Positions 22,287-33,662 of a stretch of 53,237 nt of DNA are shown here, piece after piece (within the stretch, counting starts at the first letter, position 1; each line of letters begins with the position of its first letter). Made by a program: the position numbers and the translations under genes. The notes below the pieces were generated by a model that saw nothing but the letters and a program-made list of their open reading frames with translations, ran no database searches and was not told the DNA's origin. Source of the stretch: Cruorifilaria tuberocauda (Eukaryota; Nematoda; Chromadorea; Rhabditida; Onchocercidae); the NCBI GenBank assembly GCA_013365365.1, contig JABVXU010000377.1:1-53237 (forward strand). The letters are read 5' to 3'.

Positions 22287-25263
22287 ATGAAATTTGTCAT
22301 TTCACTCCTAGTCCTAGCAACAACCTTTTATCCATCACAATTGCGAGCATTAAGAATGAACAATTATCCGTGGACTTATGATAATGATCTCTTTGGAGGT
22401 AATTTTATTCTTCCCATAAATTTTATATCATTGGAAAAAAATATATTTTGTCGCTTTTTATATTTCTTTTTAGAAAACGAATTTTTGTTTTAGAAAAAAA
22501 AAATTATAGCATTTCTTGAAAGTTAATTTTTGAATCCTTTAGGACCTGACTTCTGGGGTTTATTGAGCAAAAAATGGAAAATGTGTTCGAAAGGAAAAAT
22601 GCAATCACCGATAAATATCAAACCATCGTCAATTTTATTCGATCCACGATTAAATGATATTAAAATGAATCAAATATCGGTATGCTTTTTACGGTTTCAT
22701 GATTCGCTTGTTACTTTCCTTTTTGTAGAAAACTTTTATAAAAGAAATGAATAACTTCTAAATTGGAAGTGACTTTGTGCAAGCATTAACGTTCAATTCT
22801 CTTCACTTTCATCATAAAAAATATTATTTAATAGATAGAAAATTGAATCAAATGAGAGTATTACTTTTTATTGAAGTAAATTTAAATTAAGTGAAATTCA
22901 GATCGAAACGAGAGTTAATACTTTAAATTTTATATATTTTACTGCCTACGTCATATATGTTAAAAGGAATTTTGAAAGTTACAATATATTCTAATGACAA
23001 ATATTTAAGTTTACATGCACGAAGTGCATGTAAAATTTATTGATATCATTTAACAATTTGTTATTTTTTCATTTTATCTGAAATGCTTTCATTACTGTAT
23101 TGTGATAAATCGTAATAAAGGTGTACGACAGTTTCTAGGCAACAGCGGAAATGATGAACATAGGTCAAATGCCACGACTACGAATACTTTATGATACTCA
23201 TTCTTCCGTGATAAACATTACCGGTGGTCCATTGCGACCTTATAAGTACCGCTTACAAAGGATTGATTTTCATTATTCAAACAATGAGGTCACAGGTTCC
23301 GAGCATGCGATCAATTCCAGAAACTTTCCCATGGAGGTCAACTTTCTTCTTCTAGATTCCGTGTAGAAATTCCCACTATATAGTGAAATACAGTTATCTT
23401 GAAATAATAAACAGTCCAATCAAGTCATATGACCTCATATGGAAAGGTCACGATCTGCAGTTGTAAAACATGAAATCGAAAAATAGCGAACGAGAAGAAT
23501 TATGCAAAGGTTCGATTTACTAAGCAACTCTTTCTTTTAGATTCAACTGATAACGTATAACACTGATTTGTATAGTAATTTTACAACAGCGTTGACGTTG
23601 CCACGTGGAATCGCCGCCGTTTCAATTATCGTTTTGGTTATATTTCAATTTCAATTTCTCACACATTCCTGCTTTTTTCACTTTTTAATTTTCTTTATGT
23701 AAAGCAATTTTTTTGCAAAACTTTCCGTAATTGTTCGAATAATTGTCGTTATAATGAAGATTTGACCTTAGCTAGATTTGACCTTCTTATTACTTTCACT
23801 TTTATTACTTTTGTTCTGAAAAAATTGCTGAAGTTTATATCCTAATGATTTAGAAATGAAATTTTATTATTGGAAGAAGTTTGCAGGTTGATGAAGATAC
23901 CAATGAAGAGCTTATGAAAATCACCAATTCTATTGAAAAAGTACTTTTCAGAAGTAATGATCTGAAATTTCACTTCCAAATTTTGGAAATGACTGATAAT
24001 TAAATTAATTCTATTCATCATTCCAATCATCATTTTTAAAAATTGTCCTTTTGCGGAATTTCAAATTTTATCAATTGATGGGAATGTAGGAAAAATTTTT
24101 AGAAAAGCGAATTACACTTCGTGAATTGAAAATATGGAAATTATTCCCAGCTTCAATGGATTACGTGACATACGAAGGGTCAATGACATCACCGGGATGT
24201 TATGAGACAGTCACGTGGATTATACTTAACCATCCAATTTATATCACTCGGACAAATGTAAACTTTTTTATAAGAATGAACTGAAAAATCAGAAGAGACT
24301 GAGAGAGACAGAGGGAAATGGAAACACTTTAAAATGTTTGTTCAAATTTTAACATGTCTTACTCTTATGGCCTTACTTCCATACTGTTACAGAAAAGATC
24401 ATGAACCAAAATTGGATGAATGAGTATGCAACAATAACCATTTAGGTCAAATCTTAAACTATTCGTTTATTTGATAAATTATATCACATGCTATTCTTGG
24501 AAATTTGTGCAATTTTAAGTTGTTATTTAATAATTTATGATAATTAAGCAATCATTACAGTTAAATAAATGGCGAAAACTACAACGAACGATTGTTGAAG
24601 AAAAAGAGCCTCAATATGTGGCACCCAATTTCAGGCCATTGCAACATTCCTATGGACGATTAATCCGAACAAATATTAGCAACAGAGTATGTCTTGTCAG
24701 ATTTACTTTAATTATTTTTTGATCCACAAAATCAAACAATACGTGATAATTTATTGCCTTTAACATTTTAAATTTAATGCTTGGAAAATTTGTTAGTTGT
24801 TTGTAATCTCAAATTATTGATCGAAATTAAATATACATGTAAAATTAATATGAAAAATATTATTTCGATTCCAAAGATGCTTAAATTAATTATTGAACCA
24901 AGAAGAATGCATATTTATTTATTGATCATTAACGATCGATGTGAATGACGCAATTTAATTTTCAATCTCATGTTAAAATCACCTGTTCACCTCATTATAC
25001 GTTAATTGAATTTACAAATCTTTCAAATAATAAAAATTATTTTTGTTTATACTGAAAACTTATACCTGAAATTTGAACAACAGCTATTAATCTTAAATCT
25101 TTCAATTTTGATCGCACACATTGTAATTTCAATTCCAGAACATTGTTTTATTGCTATTTAAATTCAGATTTAAACGTATACTATTTCGTTTTAGAATACC
25201 AGCATGGAATGTAAGCGTCATATTTCGGTTTCACGATATCGATCTAATTTGGGACGAACTTGA
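22287..25263 (+). CDS. secreted carbonic-anhydrase-related protein (CARP X/XI-like), probably acatalytic
   Basis: Exons: 22287-22398, 22543-22679, 23139-23336, 23541-23636, 23887-23953, 24103-24257, 24561-24686, 25195-25263; 319 residues. A signal peptide (MKFVISLLVLATTF...) precedes an alpha-carbonic-anhydrase domain. Landmarks are WGLLSKKW, the MQSPINI motif, NITGGPL, GSEH, and near the end YEGSMTSPGCYETVTWIILN with RPLQ and IRTN. Of the three zinc ligands (His94, His96, His119 in human CA II numbering) only the second remains: D126, H128, Q151. The Gln at the third position and the overall layout match the CARP X/XI group, which lacks CO2 hydratase activity and has been linked to neuronal surface partners such as neurexins. 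N-glycosylation sequons occur at N109 and N162. An AATAAA lies 20 bases past the stop. Family and loss of ligands are seen directly; function is inferred. Confidence 0.93.
23010..23034. repeat. perfect 11-bp inverted repeat with 3-base loop
   Basis: TTTACATGCAC-gaa-GTGCATGTAAA in intron 2 of the CARP gene. It is a short hairpin or cruciform with a palindromic TGCA core; no known role. Confidence 0.85.
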
Positions 25264-25283
25264 AAATTTTCAGAATTTTCTTC

Positions 25284-25289
25284 AATAAA
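25284..25289 (+). terminator. poly(A) signal of the CARP gene
   Basis: AATAAA is 20 bases downstream of the TGA at 25261-25263. The convergent kinase gene stops at 25493, so the two 3' ends lie within about 230 bases and their UTRs may overlap. Confidence 0.65.
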
Positions 25290-25492
25290 TGATAATGCTA
25301 GCGTTAATAATGTGGACAACGTTTACTTATATTTAAGTAATTAAAATATATAAATTATTGATTGATCTCATTATATGAGCCCATTTATTATCCCTTTGAA
25401 GTGAAATTTCATGAACAGCTAATTTAGACTGATAGAACTTGGCTATGCTTTTAAAAATGCACTTTCTGTTGAAAGCAAAATTTAGCACAATT

Positions 25493-28400
25493 TTATTTCG
25501 AAAGAATTGTCATGATGGTAGAAGTTGAAGATCGCCGTAATTCAGCATTAAATATTCTTAATGAATTATTGTTAACACTTCCGTTTTTTTGCGGCTTATC
25601 TTTTCCGTGATAAATTGAAGACTTTTGGAATTCCAGTGATTCATATTTAGATTTTGCTGATAGATTTTGAATCCAATGTTTTGCAATAAGTCTAGAATTC
25701 ATTACTTTTTGTGCATGGGTACTTTCTACAGGCCTATCCGGACAGTTTGCCTGTAATATTTCCTTATTTCCATAATAACTGTTATTATTATCAGAAAGTG
25801 ATAACGTTTGAGTACTTGAATTAACGTCGAATGATTCAATTGAAGTAGATTCTTTGGATCGCTGAGATGAATAATCTCTGAAATTTGAAACGGATGTTAT
25901 GAACATCAGGTTAATGTTATAAAATATTTTTCTTCTTGTTCTATCTATATAATAAAAATTACCTCTGATCCTCTAAAGCAGTAACATATGATTCGGAATG
26001 CTGTGGATCAGTGCTGATCATTGAGAATGATTTATAAGCTGAACAGAATGATGAATCATTGCATTCTGATTCTTCCGCAATAGAACTTGGACGAATCAAT
26101 GCATTATTATCAATTCCATGATATTCTTGACGAGTAAATACATCTCGAACATCCATCACAACGTTATCGTAACTGAAATGTGCTTTTTATGTTAATTATT
26201 TCAGAAATTTGAGAATTCTGTTGAAAAGAGAAAACTGAAGGTATGAGAATTTAATTTTTTCAATTATAATAAATAAACTGAATAAATTAATGAATTATCA
26301 AGCGCTGTTATAATGTGCAATTTCAGCATTTTGTGAATACCTTGAACGATGGCGGCTTTTTTTCAACAATTCGGAATTGAAAGCGCTATTGTCATAGGAC
26401 TGCAACAATCTGCAAAGAATATTGAAATACAAGAGAAGGATAGTTGATAATTTGGTAATAACTGATGGCTAATTCATAGAATGAAAGCATGTAAATGAAA
26501 AAAGAATTATTACATGGTAGGACTGTCGCTAGCTGAGATATCACTACTTGTAGAAATATTCTTTCTCGTAATTGCGCTTCTGTAAGCAATGGAGCTTTTC
26601 TTGTCTCTCTCTTCAATTCTGCTACTCTCTTTCAACTTATTTCCACCTTGCGCTTCTTTCCGCTTCTGCAAATGTTGTTGAAGCACGGTTTTGAATGATT
26701 CTGAATGTACAACAATAGGCTGATTCAACCATCGATGCTTCAGAATCTCCAATAAATCTGGCCTTCTGGATGGTGTTACCGCAAGACATTGACGCAGCAA
26801 ATTTTCACAATCTGAAAATTAAAATAAATCTCTGAATCAAACATTTTGATTTTTTATTCAATAACTTAATTTTTATTATAAAAAAAAGCAAAAAAGCAGA
26901 CGATAACTTAAATTTTGATTAGAATCAAAGCAATGCATACAAACTGAATTAACCTTTTGAAATGTGTTTTGGAACGGTAAGTCTTCCGAAGCAAATTTGT
27001 ATTTCATTCTGAAATGGTAAACATCCGGAAACCATTACATATAAGACTATACCAAGTGACCATACTGTTGCTTCTAATGGCTTATATGCTAAGCGTTTAA
27101 ACCATTCAGGTGGACAGTACGAACGAGTACCTGAAATTTAGGAAGAGATGTAATTCCAACTTTTAAAATTATTCACGTACAATTTCGCTTTAACGTTAAT
27201 GATGTGAAATTGAGTAATTATCATAATTAAACTCTTTAATTATAAAATTAAAAACTTCTGTTGGTTTAAAATTTATACTACTTTAAGAGAGTTACTTTAA
27301 TTTCATGAAAGTTAAATCTTTTTAGTGGCAAAGAACAAACAATGAAGGAATACTAATTTTAACGTAGAGAATAATATATTATTTGTTATTTAATAATTAT
27401 ACTTTATATAAATGATAAATTCAAAAGGATCACTATTATCCAACAATAAACAACTATAAGGTAAAATAATAAAAGAGATAAAAGTTATCTTGTTACATCA
27501 GGTCATTAGGTCATCTTGGGTTACTTTTTCCGATTAAATTATATTGCTACTACGTTTGATATGTTGATATTACTATGATAAACCTTGGAATTCTTTGACA
27601 CAGGCCTCAGAGATAAGTGCTGCAGCTCCGAAATCGACCAGGACAGCTTCTCCCGTATGCATATCGATGATTATATTTTCATCCTTAAAATTAAATTCAA
27701 TCTTTCATTAGATCATTTAGTTAATTTATCATTGAACCTTAAATAGAAAAGACGATAATTGTTGATAATAATAAATTTTTTTAGCCTTCACAAGCAAAAA
27801 TTTAATTTAATTTCATTGCAGCGATACTAAAATTACTGTATTCATGATTTGAGCATTTCTTGTGTTGTAAAAATTGGCATTATTTAATAAATTGCAATCT
27901 ATCGGTTCAAATTGCACTTCAAAAAGATTCTATCATTTATTTTTAGATATGAAATTTGATTATAAATTCAGTAAAAATTAAGTCATTAAAAATTAATTAA
28001 TTAATTAGTCAATTAGTTCTTCTTCGAAAGGATTAAAATTACAAGGGAAAATACACCTTAATGTCTCGATGAAAGATACCGTACGTGTTATACAACAAGC
28101 AAGTTGTATTCAATATCTGGGCGAATATCGAGCGTGCAATATCTTCATCCAAATAACCATAAATTGAAATTAAATCGAATAGGTCCAAGCATTGCTTCGG
28201 TCGTTCCATTACTATGAGAAATCCTTTCGAACTGTAAAATTATTTCCATCCCGGCAAAGTTTTGAAAACTTTGCTAGATTAATAAATCTTTTATATAATA
28301 AAGAATGATAGTTGAATATGGGAATAATTAATTAAGCGATATAAATCTTAATTTAAATTGAACTATATTTCATCAGTTCAAATATTTTTCACAATTAGGT

Positions 28401-29101
28401 CTTCATGATAAAAATTTCTTATTTTGGTAATTCGCTTGCCCAATTTTTAAACGAAAAAATTTTCGAAAGATTGGTTATGATAGATGCAATGATAATGATA
28501 AATTTATTAAACATGGAAAACTTAAGAGGTTTGAAAATCTTTTAAAAATAGATTTTTTAAATGGTTATAGGCTTGAAAAAAATGTGCGACGAAAGAGAAA
28601 TGTTTTCGTAATTCAAACTTTTTTTCTAAAAAAACTAGTATAGTTTTTTCTAAATGACACAATTCTATACTTGGCAAACCAATCAATTAATTGAACAACG
28701 CCCGGTACATCGCGGCATATTTCCAACAAGCAAATTTCTGTTGGAATTAATTGCTTACATTTCTGCAATTTCTTTTTTTTTCTTAAAATCAAAATAATAT
28801 TTTTTTAAGTGTTAAAAAGAATTAGTAGAAATAGAACTCAATTTTTCTTCTTTTGTAATACAGTGTAAATTTTCAAGTCACTGCTAATGTACATTTCACC
28901 AAGAGTTATTTGAATTTTTAAATTTGATTTTAAATTCAGAATTGACCATAGTCCATTCTCGGACTCGTTTATGCTCAACGAATTTGACCGCAACCGGAGC
29001 GTTGTCCTCATTCCGTTCAGCTCTGTAAACAATGCCAAAGCCGCCACGACCGAGCTCCTCTAACATTGTATACTTCTTCCGGAACTGTTTTGCCCCATGT
29101 G
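25493..29101 (-). CDS. PIM-family serine/threonine protein kinase (N-terminus incomplete here)
   Basis: Minus-strand exons: 28947-29101, 28671-28762, 28057-28231, 27584-27683, 26954-27130, 26514-26811, 26341-26409, 25963-26172, 25493-25877; about 553 residues, all phases consistent. The kinase domain is complete: glycine loop LGRGGFGIVYRA, VAVK lysine, a PIM-type hinge MERPKQCLDLFDL (Pro after ERP), catalytic HRDIKDEN, DFG, GTRSYCPPEW, and TVWSLG where most kinases have DVWSLG, as in PIM. The C-terminal lobe ends RRPDLLEILKHRWLNQP. Vertebrate PIM proteins stop soon after this point. Here four exons add about 200 residues rich in Ser, Asn and Lys with no domain I recognise. The first exon above begins in phase 1, so at least one 5' exon is missing; see 33605-33662. 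PIM kinases are constitutively active survival and growth kinases; the nematode role is inferred only. Confidence 0.92.
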
Positions 29102-32100
29102 CTGTATGTATAAATAAATTTTAATCAGTTTTTTCTTTTAGAGCTAAATTTCAGTTTCTTCTTTTTTTTGTTTCCTAAAGAAGAAAAATTGTTTTATCTG
29201 AATTTTATGTTTGTTCTTATTCCCAATGGCATATTTTTTAACGGATATTTTTATGAGAAAGATAGAGAAAAAATTGTTTATCACTTCTTGACAATGAAAA
29301 GTTGAAATTTTTTGAATGAAGCAAACCTTTATCGTTAAAAAAATTGACATTGTAAGATATGCAGTAAGTTAAATCTTGTAATCTGCGACAAAACATACTG
29401 AAATAATGTAAAATTAAGGAATGAGTTAAACGTTTTGTTGTCAAATAAAATGATTAGTAACTGTTGATAAGTATGAATTGATTAGTTGTTAAGACATTCA
29501 GTAGTTCCAAAAAAAGTTTTAACTATGAAGGAAACTTAGAAGAATACGTTTGTCGTTAAAGGAAAAGAATAATGTTTAACTGAAAAGAAGGAAAATTAGC
29601 TATTAAAATTTTCAATTTGCCGAAATGTAATGAGTTGATAAACTGATTCAATTTGGTATATTTCCAAGAAAGTCTCTTTTGCTTAAATTTAAAAAATTTT
29701 AATTTATGAAATTTTTATTTTCATGGGAATAATTAGATTTAATATATTTCGAATAGAATAATAGTTGAGGAAAGAAATATTGAGGAAAAGAGATTGCTTA
29801 TCGTATCTATTATCTGACAATATATATCATCTGATAACGTATCAATCTTAATTATATAATTTGCCAAGTAGTAACAATTAATTTCGATAAAATAATAGCT
29901 ATAGAATTTCCGAGAAACAAAATTTCCAATATAATTTGTGCTCTTATGAATGTTCTGTATTTACACGTTTATATCATTCTGGAAAACTTAGAAAATTAGA
30001 GGACATTTAAATGTCCACTTTTTAGCTAAGGTTTTCTCTTCCTATTAAATTAAAAATATTTTGTTTAATTGGAAGAAAACTTAAAATAACCCTGATATGC
30101 AATTAAAAAATCACCTTTTTATAAAGTTTTTGAGAAAAAATTCTGTCGGTTAGAATGATTTTTCTTTTTTCCACAGGTATTAAAAAGAAATACTACATAA
30201 AAGTGTAAAAGCAAATTTTGAAGCAAAACGAAAAAACAAAAAGTATTCTTGAAAAAAGATTGAAATCTTAGCCAAGCAAAACGATGACATATTTCATCCA
30301 GTTAACGCCAACGATTTTAGAAAGTTCTCTGAAAAGATTTTTGCTAGAAAGTTTAAAAAATTTGATAGCATGAAAGGGAATTTTCGACATGAGATGAAAT
30401 TGATGCCACTAATCAATAAATAGGAGTTCATGATTAAGATCAGTCATTCTATAAATCAAAATGATTTTTTCAGTTATTATTTTAGTTTTCGATGATTAGT
30501 GAATAATTCAGTGAATTATTTTTAAATATTATGATTTAGAATAAATTGAGAAATTTTGTTGTAACCGAATATATTGGATTTATTGATTCTTGTGAAATTT
30601 TATAAAATTTAAGTTTCAAATTTCACTGATAAATGATTAAATGAATCTTGTAAGTAATATTTTGTGAAAATTTAAAAATCAAAACAGTTTACGTTCAAAT
30701 TCGCCTGTATCCTTAACTGCGAAAATACTTTAGTCAATAATTTCAAGGTCGTTTACATAACCTATTATCGATTTAATTATTTCAATATGGCAAACTGAAA
30801 TTTAATTCGAGAAATCAAATAACAGCTGCCAGAATTTATCAAACATGCGTTAACAGAAATGATAACCGCGTTAACAACACGTAATCTACGGGATGAAAAT
30901 AACAAAAAAAAAACGAAATTTAAGTAATCTAAAATATCTCAGGTTAGAGAAATTATGCGACATTGTTTCCATTCAAATATGTCATGCAAATTAACGAAAA
31001 GTTCATATCATTCAGAAAATTTACTGATAATGTAGAAGAATTACGAATTGGTTTGTATATTTATTAACTTATTTCTAGCATGCACATGCAAAAGCATGCA
31101 GACGTGAACTTATGCAAATTTTTCATTTTTTGATTAAATCACAGTTAAGATTGATGGTTTAATTTTATTCACTTAACAAATTACACTTGGCAAGAATAAA
31201 TATTTACAACAAATCAATAAGTGTTAATGATTGTAAATAAACGTAGCAAATAAGTTTACTAATAGTAAACAATTTTAAGTGACATAAATTGAAGGCTATC
31301 ATAAAATTCGTATGATAACTTTGGTACTAACATAAATTCATTGTTATTACTTTTGCTTATTTTTTTGTTTTTCACCACTTTCTTTTCATAATGTAATAAA
31401 GCCAAAAAATATTTGAAAAGAATTCATTATGAAGTATAAAAGTAGTGAAATAAAAAGTACAAAGTAAAAATAGAAATGTTAGAAAGGAAGAAATGGAATT
31501 TAAAGACAATCCAATCGACTAATTTCTTATCAAATTTAAAATTTTGCTTTATCTTTAATCATTCTCATTCAATCAATTTTTACTTCTCTCTTTAAAGAAC
31601 GTCGTTGTGAGAATAAGTGGAAGAAGTGAAAAAGAAAAGTAATGAATGATGACGAATGTTTCTGAAAAGTTACCAGCAAAGTATAGCAAAATAAAGTATG
31701 AAGTAAACAAAATACAACTACACAAGTATACGGTAAATAAAGTTTCACGTCAAATATTTGAGAAGTATTTGATAAGCTCACATGATTGCGTTTATATCAT
31801 ATTATTTGACTATTATTGCTTATATAACGGAGAATATTTCAGTTCAAAAATTTCGGAAACAATTTAAATGATCGGGTAATAAATTGTAGAACATAAAATT
31901 GGTCGGAGATATCAAAAATCAAATATTTGAGAAAAGTAAGTCTGAAAAATTCCTCATTGATAAATATATCTTTTTTCAATTTACGTTATTTTGAATTCAT
32001 CTCTGCTGAAACACAATTTCAACATTTAGGTTCAACTGTTTTTGCCATCACTTCAATTCAGTATTCTAAAACTCACTTCACAGTGAGATTTTTATTTGCA

Positions 32101-33604
32101 AAATAAAAAATAATTGCTAAACTTTCGATATAAAATACTTTCTCTTCCCTGGAATATAAAGTCATTGTAAAATATTGATTTGATAAAAAAACTGGTCTAT
32201 TTTTAAATAATTCATTTTAATCGCAGTTCCTTATGATAAAAAATGATAACAGCAGAAAACCGAAATACTAATTAATCTGATATTCCAAAGAACAGAATTC
32301 AATTTGTATATTCGAATTTGAGTTCTAAGTATATATATCACTTACATATCCTTCCATTCGTCTGTTTAATATAAACTTTGGTTTGAATAAAAGAATGTAA
32401 AAAGAAAATTTTGATTCTAAAGTGAAATAATTGTACAGAATGAAAAAAGATAAGAGAGAAATGCTTGGATGTATCGAAGAGAAAATGACAAATTTGGGTA
32501 GTAAAATAAGATAATGCCATGTTTCCACTCACTATCATTTGTTCTTATCTTTGAAATTTACTTAACTACTGTAGCGCTCGTAGAGTTGAATATTGTTGGG
32601 ATTGTAAATTTCTAACTGGAAAGTTGAGATTTATTACCTCAGTCTGAGAATTTGTCGTATTAAATGGACTTAAAATTGTTTTTCAGAAAGAAGAACTTTT
32701 CTTTTGTATCTTTATCCTTCGTTCAAGAATCCTCCGAATTGCACGTAAAAAGTGATAGTTAGTGAATATAAATAGTTTAATAGTAAGTAATTGAAATAGT
32801 AAATATACAAAAAATGTTGAAAACAGTAAGTCAGTCTATTAAAGTTACTGAATCAATAAAATAATAGATAATTTAACAATAAATATTATAGTGATAGCAA
32901 AGTGGAACGATTAATTTTCGAGTTATATGTACTTTTCGATAAAAGTGCTTTCAATTAAACGATTGATTGAATTTAAAAGCACAATGATTACTTTACAATC
33001 GTTAGATTGAAGTGTTAAATTCACTGATCCAAATATCACCTGTTGTTGAATGCTTCTTTCATTTCACTTTAATTTATGTAATTTAAAATTACTGACCACT
33101 CGCTGATAAATTAAACATATCATAAAAATTATTTACAAGATTGATAGCAAAGTTAGAAAATAAATTAATGATATCAAATATCAAACACTTAAACATTAGT
33201 AATAGTTGTCGCAAAAAAATCTCTTCAAACTTTCTAGCAAGGAAAATGCTAGTTTATTGACTTTTGTCACCTGCTTCAATTAAGATTTATAGCCCCAATT
33301 CTCTTCCAGTAATTCTAAGATCTATAGCCACAGAAACAATTAAAATTAATACTACTCAATATTTTGTAAACATTTTCAAATTAAACAAATACCAATTTCT
33401 ACAGGACAAATTATTAAAAAATAAAACTATTTCAAACTTAATTCAAATCAGTAAAAAATTTTTTCGGAAGAAAACTAATTAGGCTAAAAACTTATTGTAA
33501 TTGAAAAAAATAAACGAAAAAAGGTCTATCAATGGTGGGTAGTAAAGTATAAAAGGTTTATTTGAAAATGAAAAAGAATGGATGAATGAAAGATATTTTG
33601 TAAC
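29102..33604. other. probable long first intron or upstream region of the PIM kinase
   Basis: This 4.5 kb AT-rich stretch has no supported coding exon on either strand. It contains a perfect 16-bp palindrome at 30001-30016 (GGACATTTAAATGTCC). If the exon at 33605-33662 is correct, this is intron 1 of the kinase gene; otherwise it is upstream spacer. Confidence 0.45.
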
Positions 33605-33662
33605 CTTTGTTTATGAACACTTCAAGACAGCTGTTGAATGCTGCTAGCAAAAAGCGCTTCAT
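33605..33662 (-). CDS. candidate first coding exon of the PIM kinase
   Basis: On the minus strand an ATG at 33662 opens 19 codons (MKRFLLAAFNSCLEVFINK) plus one base, ending at a donor (AAAG|GTTACA). The phase-1 end is exactly what the first kinase-domain exon at 29101 needs; the join would give K-A-H-G-A-K-Q-F-R. A TTTAG acceptor lies about 38 bases upstream of the ATG. The composition is less AT-rich than its surroundings. The implied intron of 4.5 kb is long but not unreasonable. It is supported only by phase and signals, not homology. Confidence 0.35.

Noticed and set aside
23505..23530. GGTTCGAT as a possible tRNA T-arm
   Set aside because: The flanking stems do not pair and no acceptor or anticodon arms are found around it; it lies within a CARP intron.
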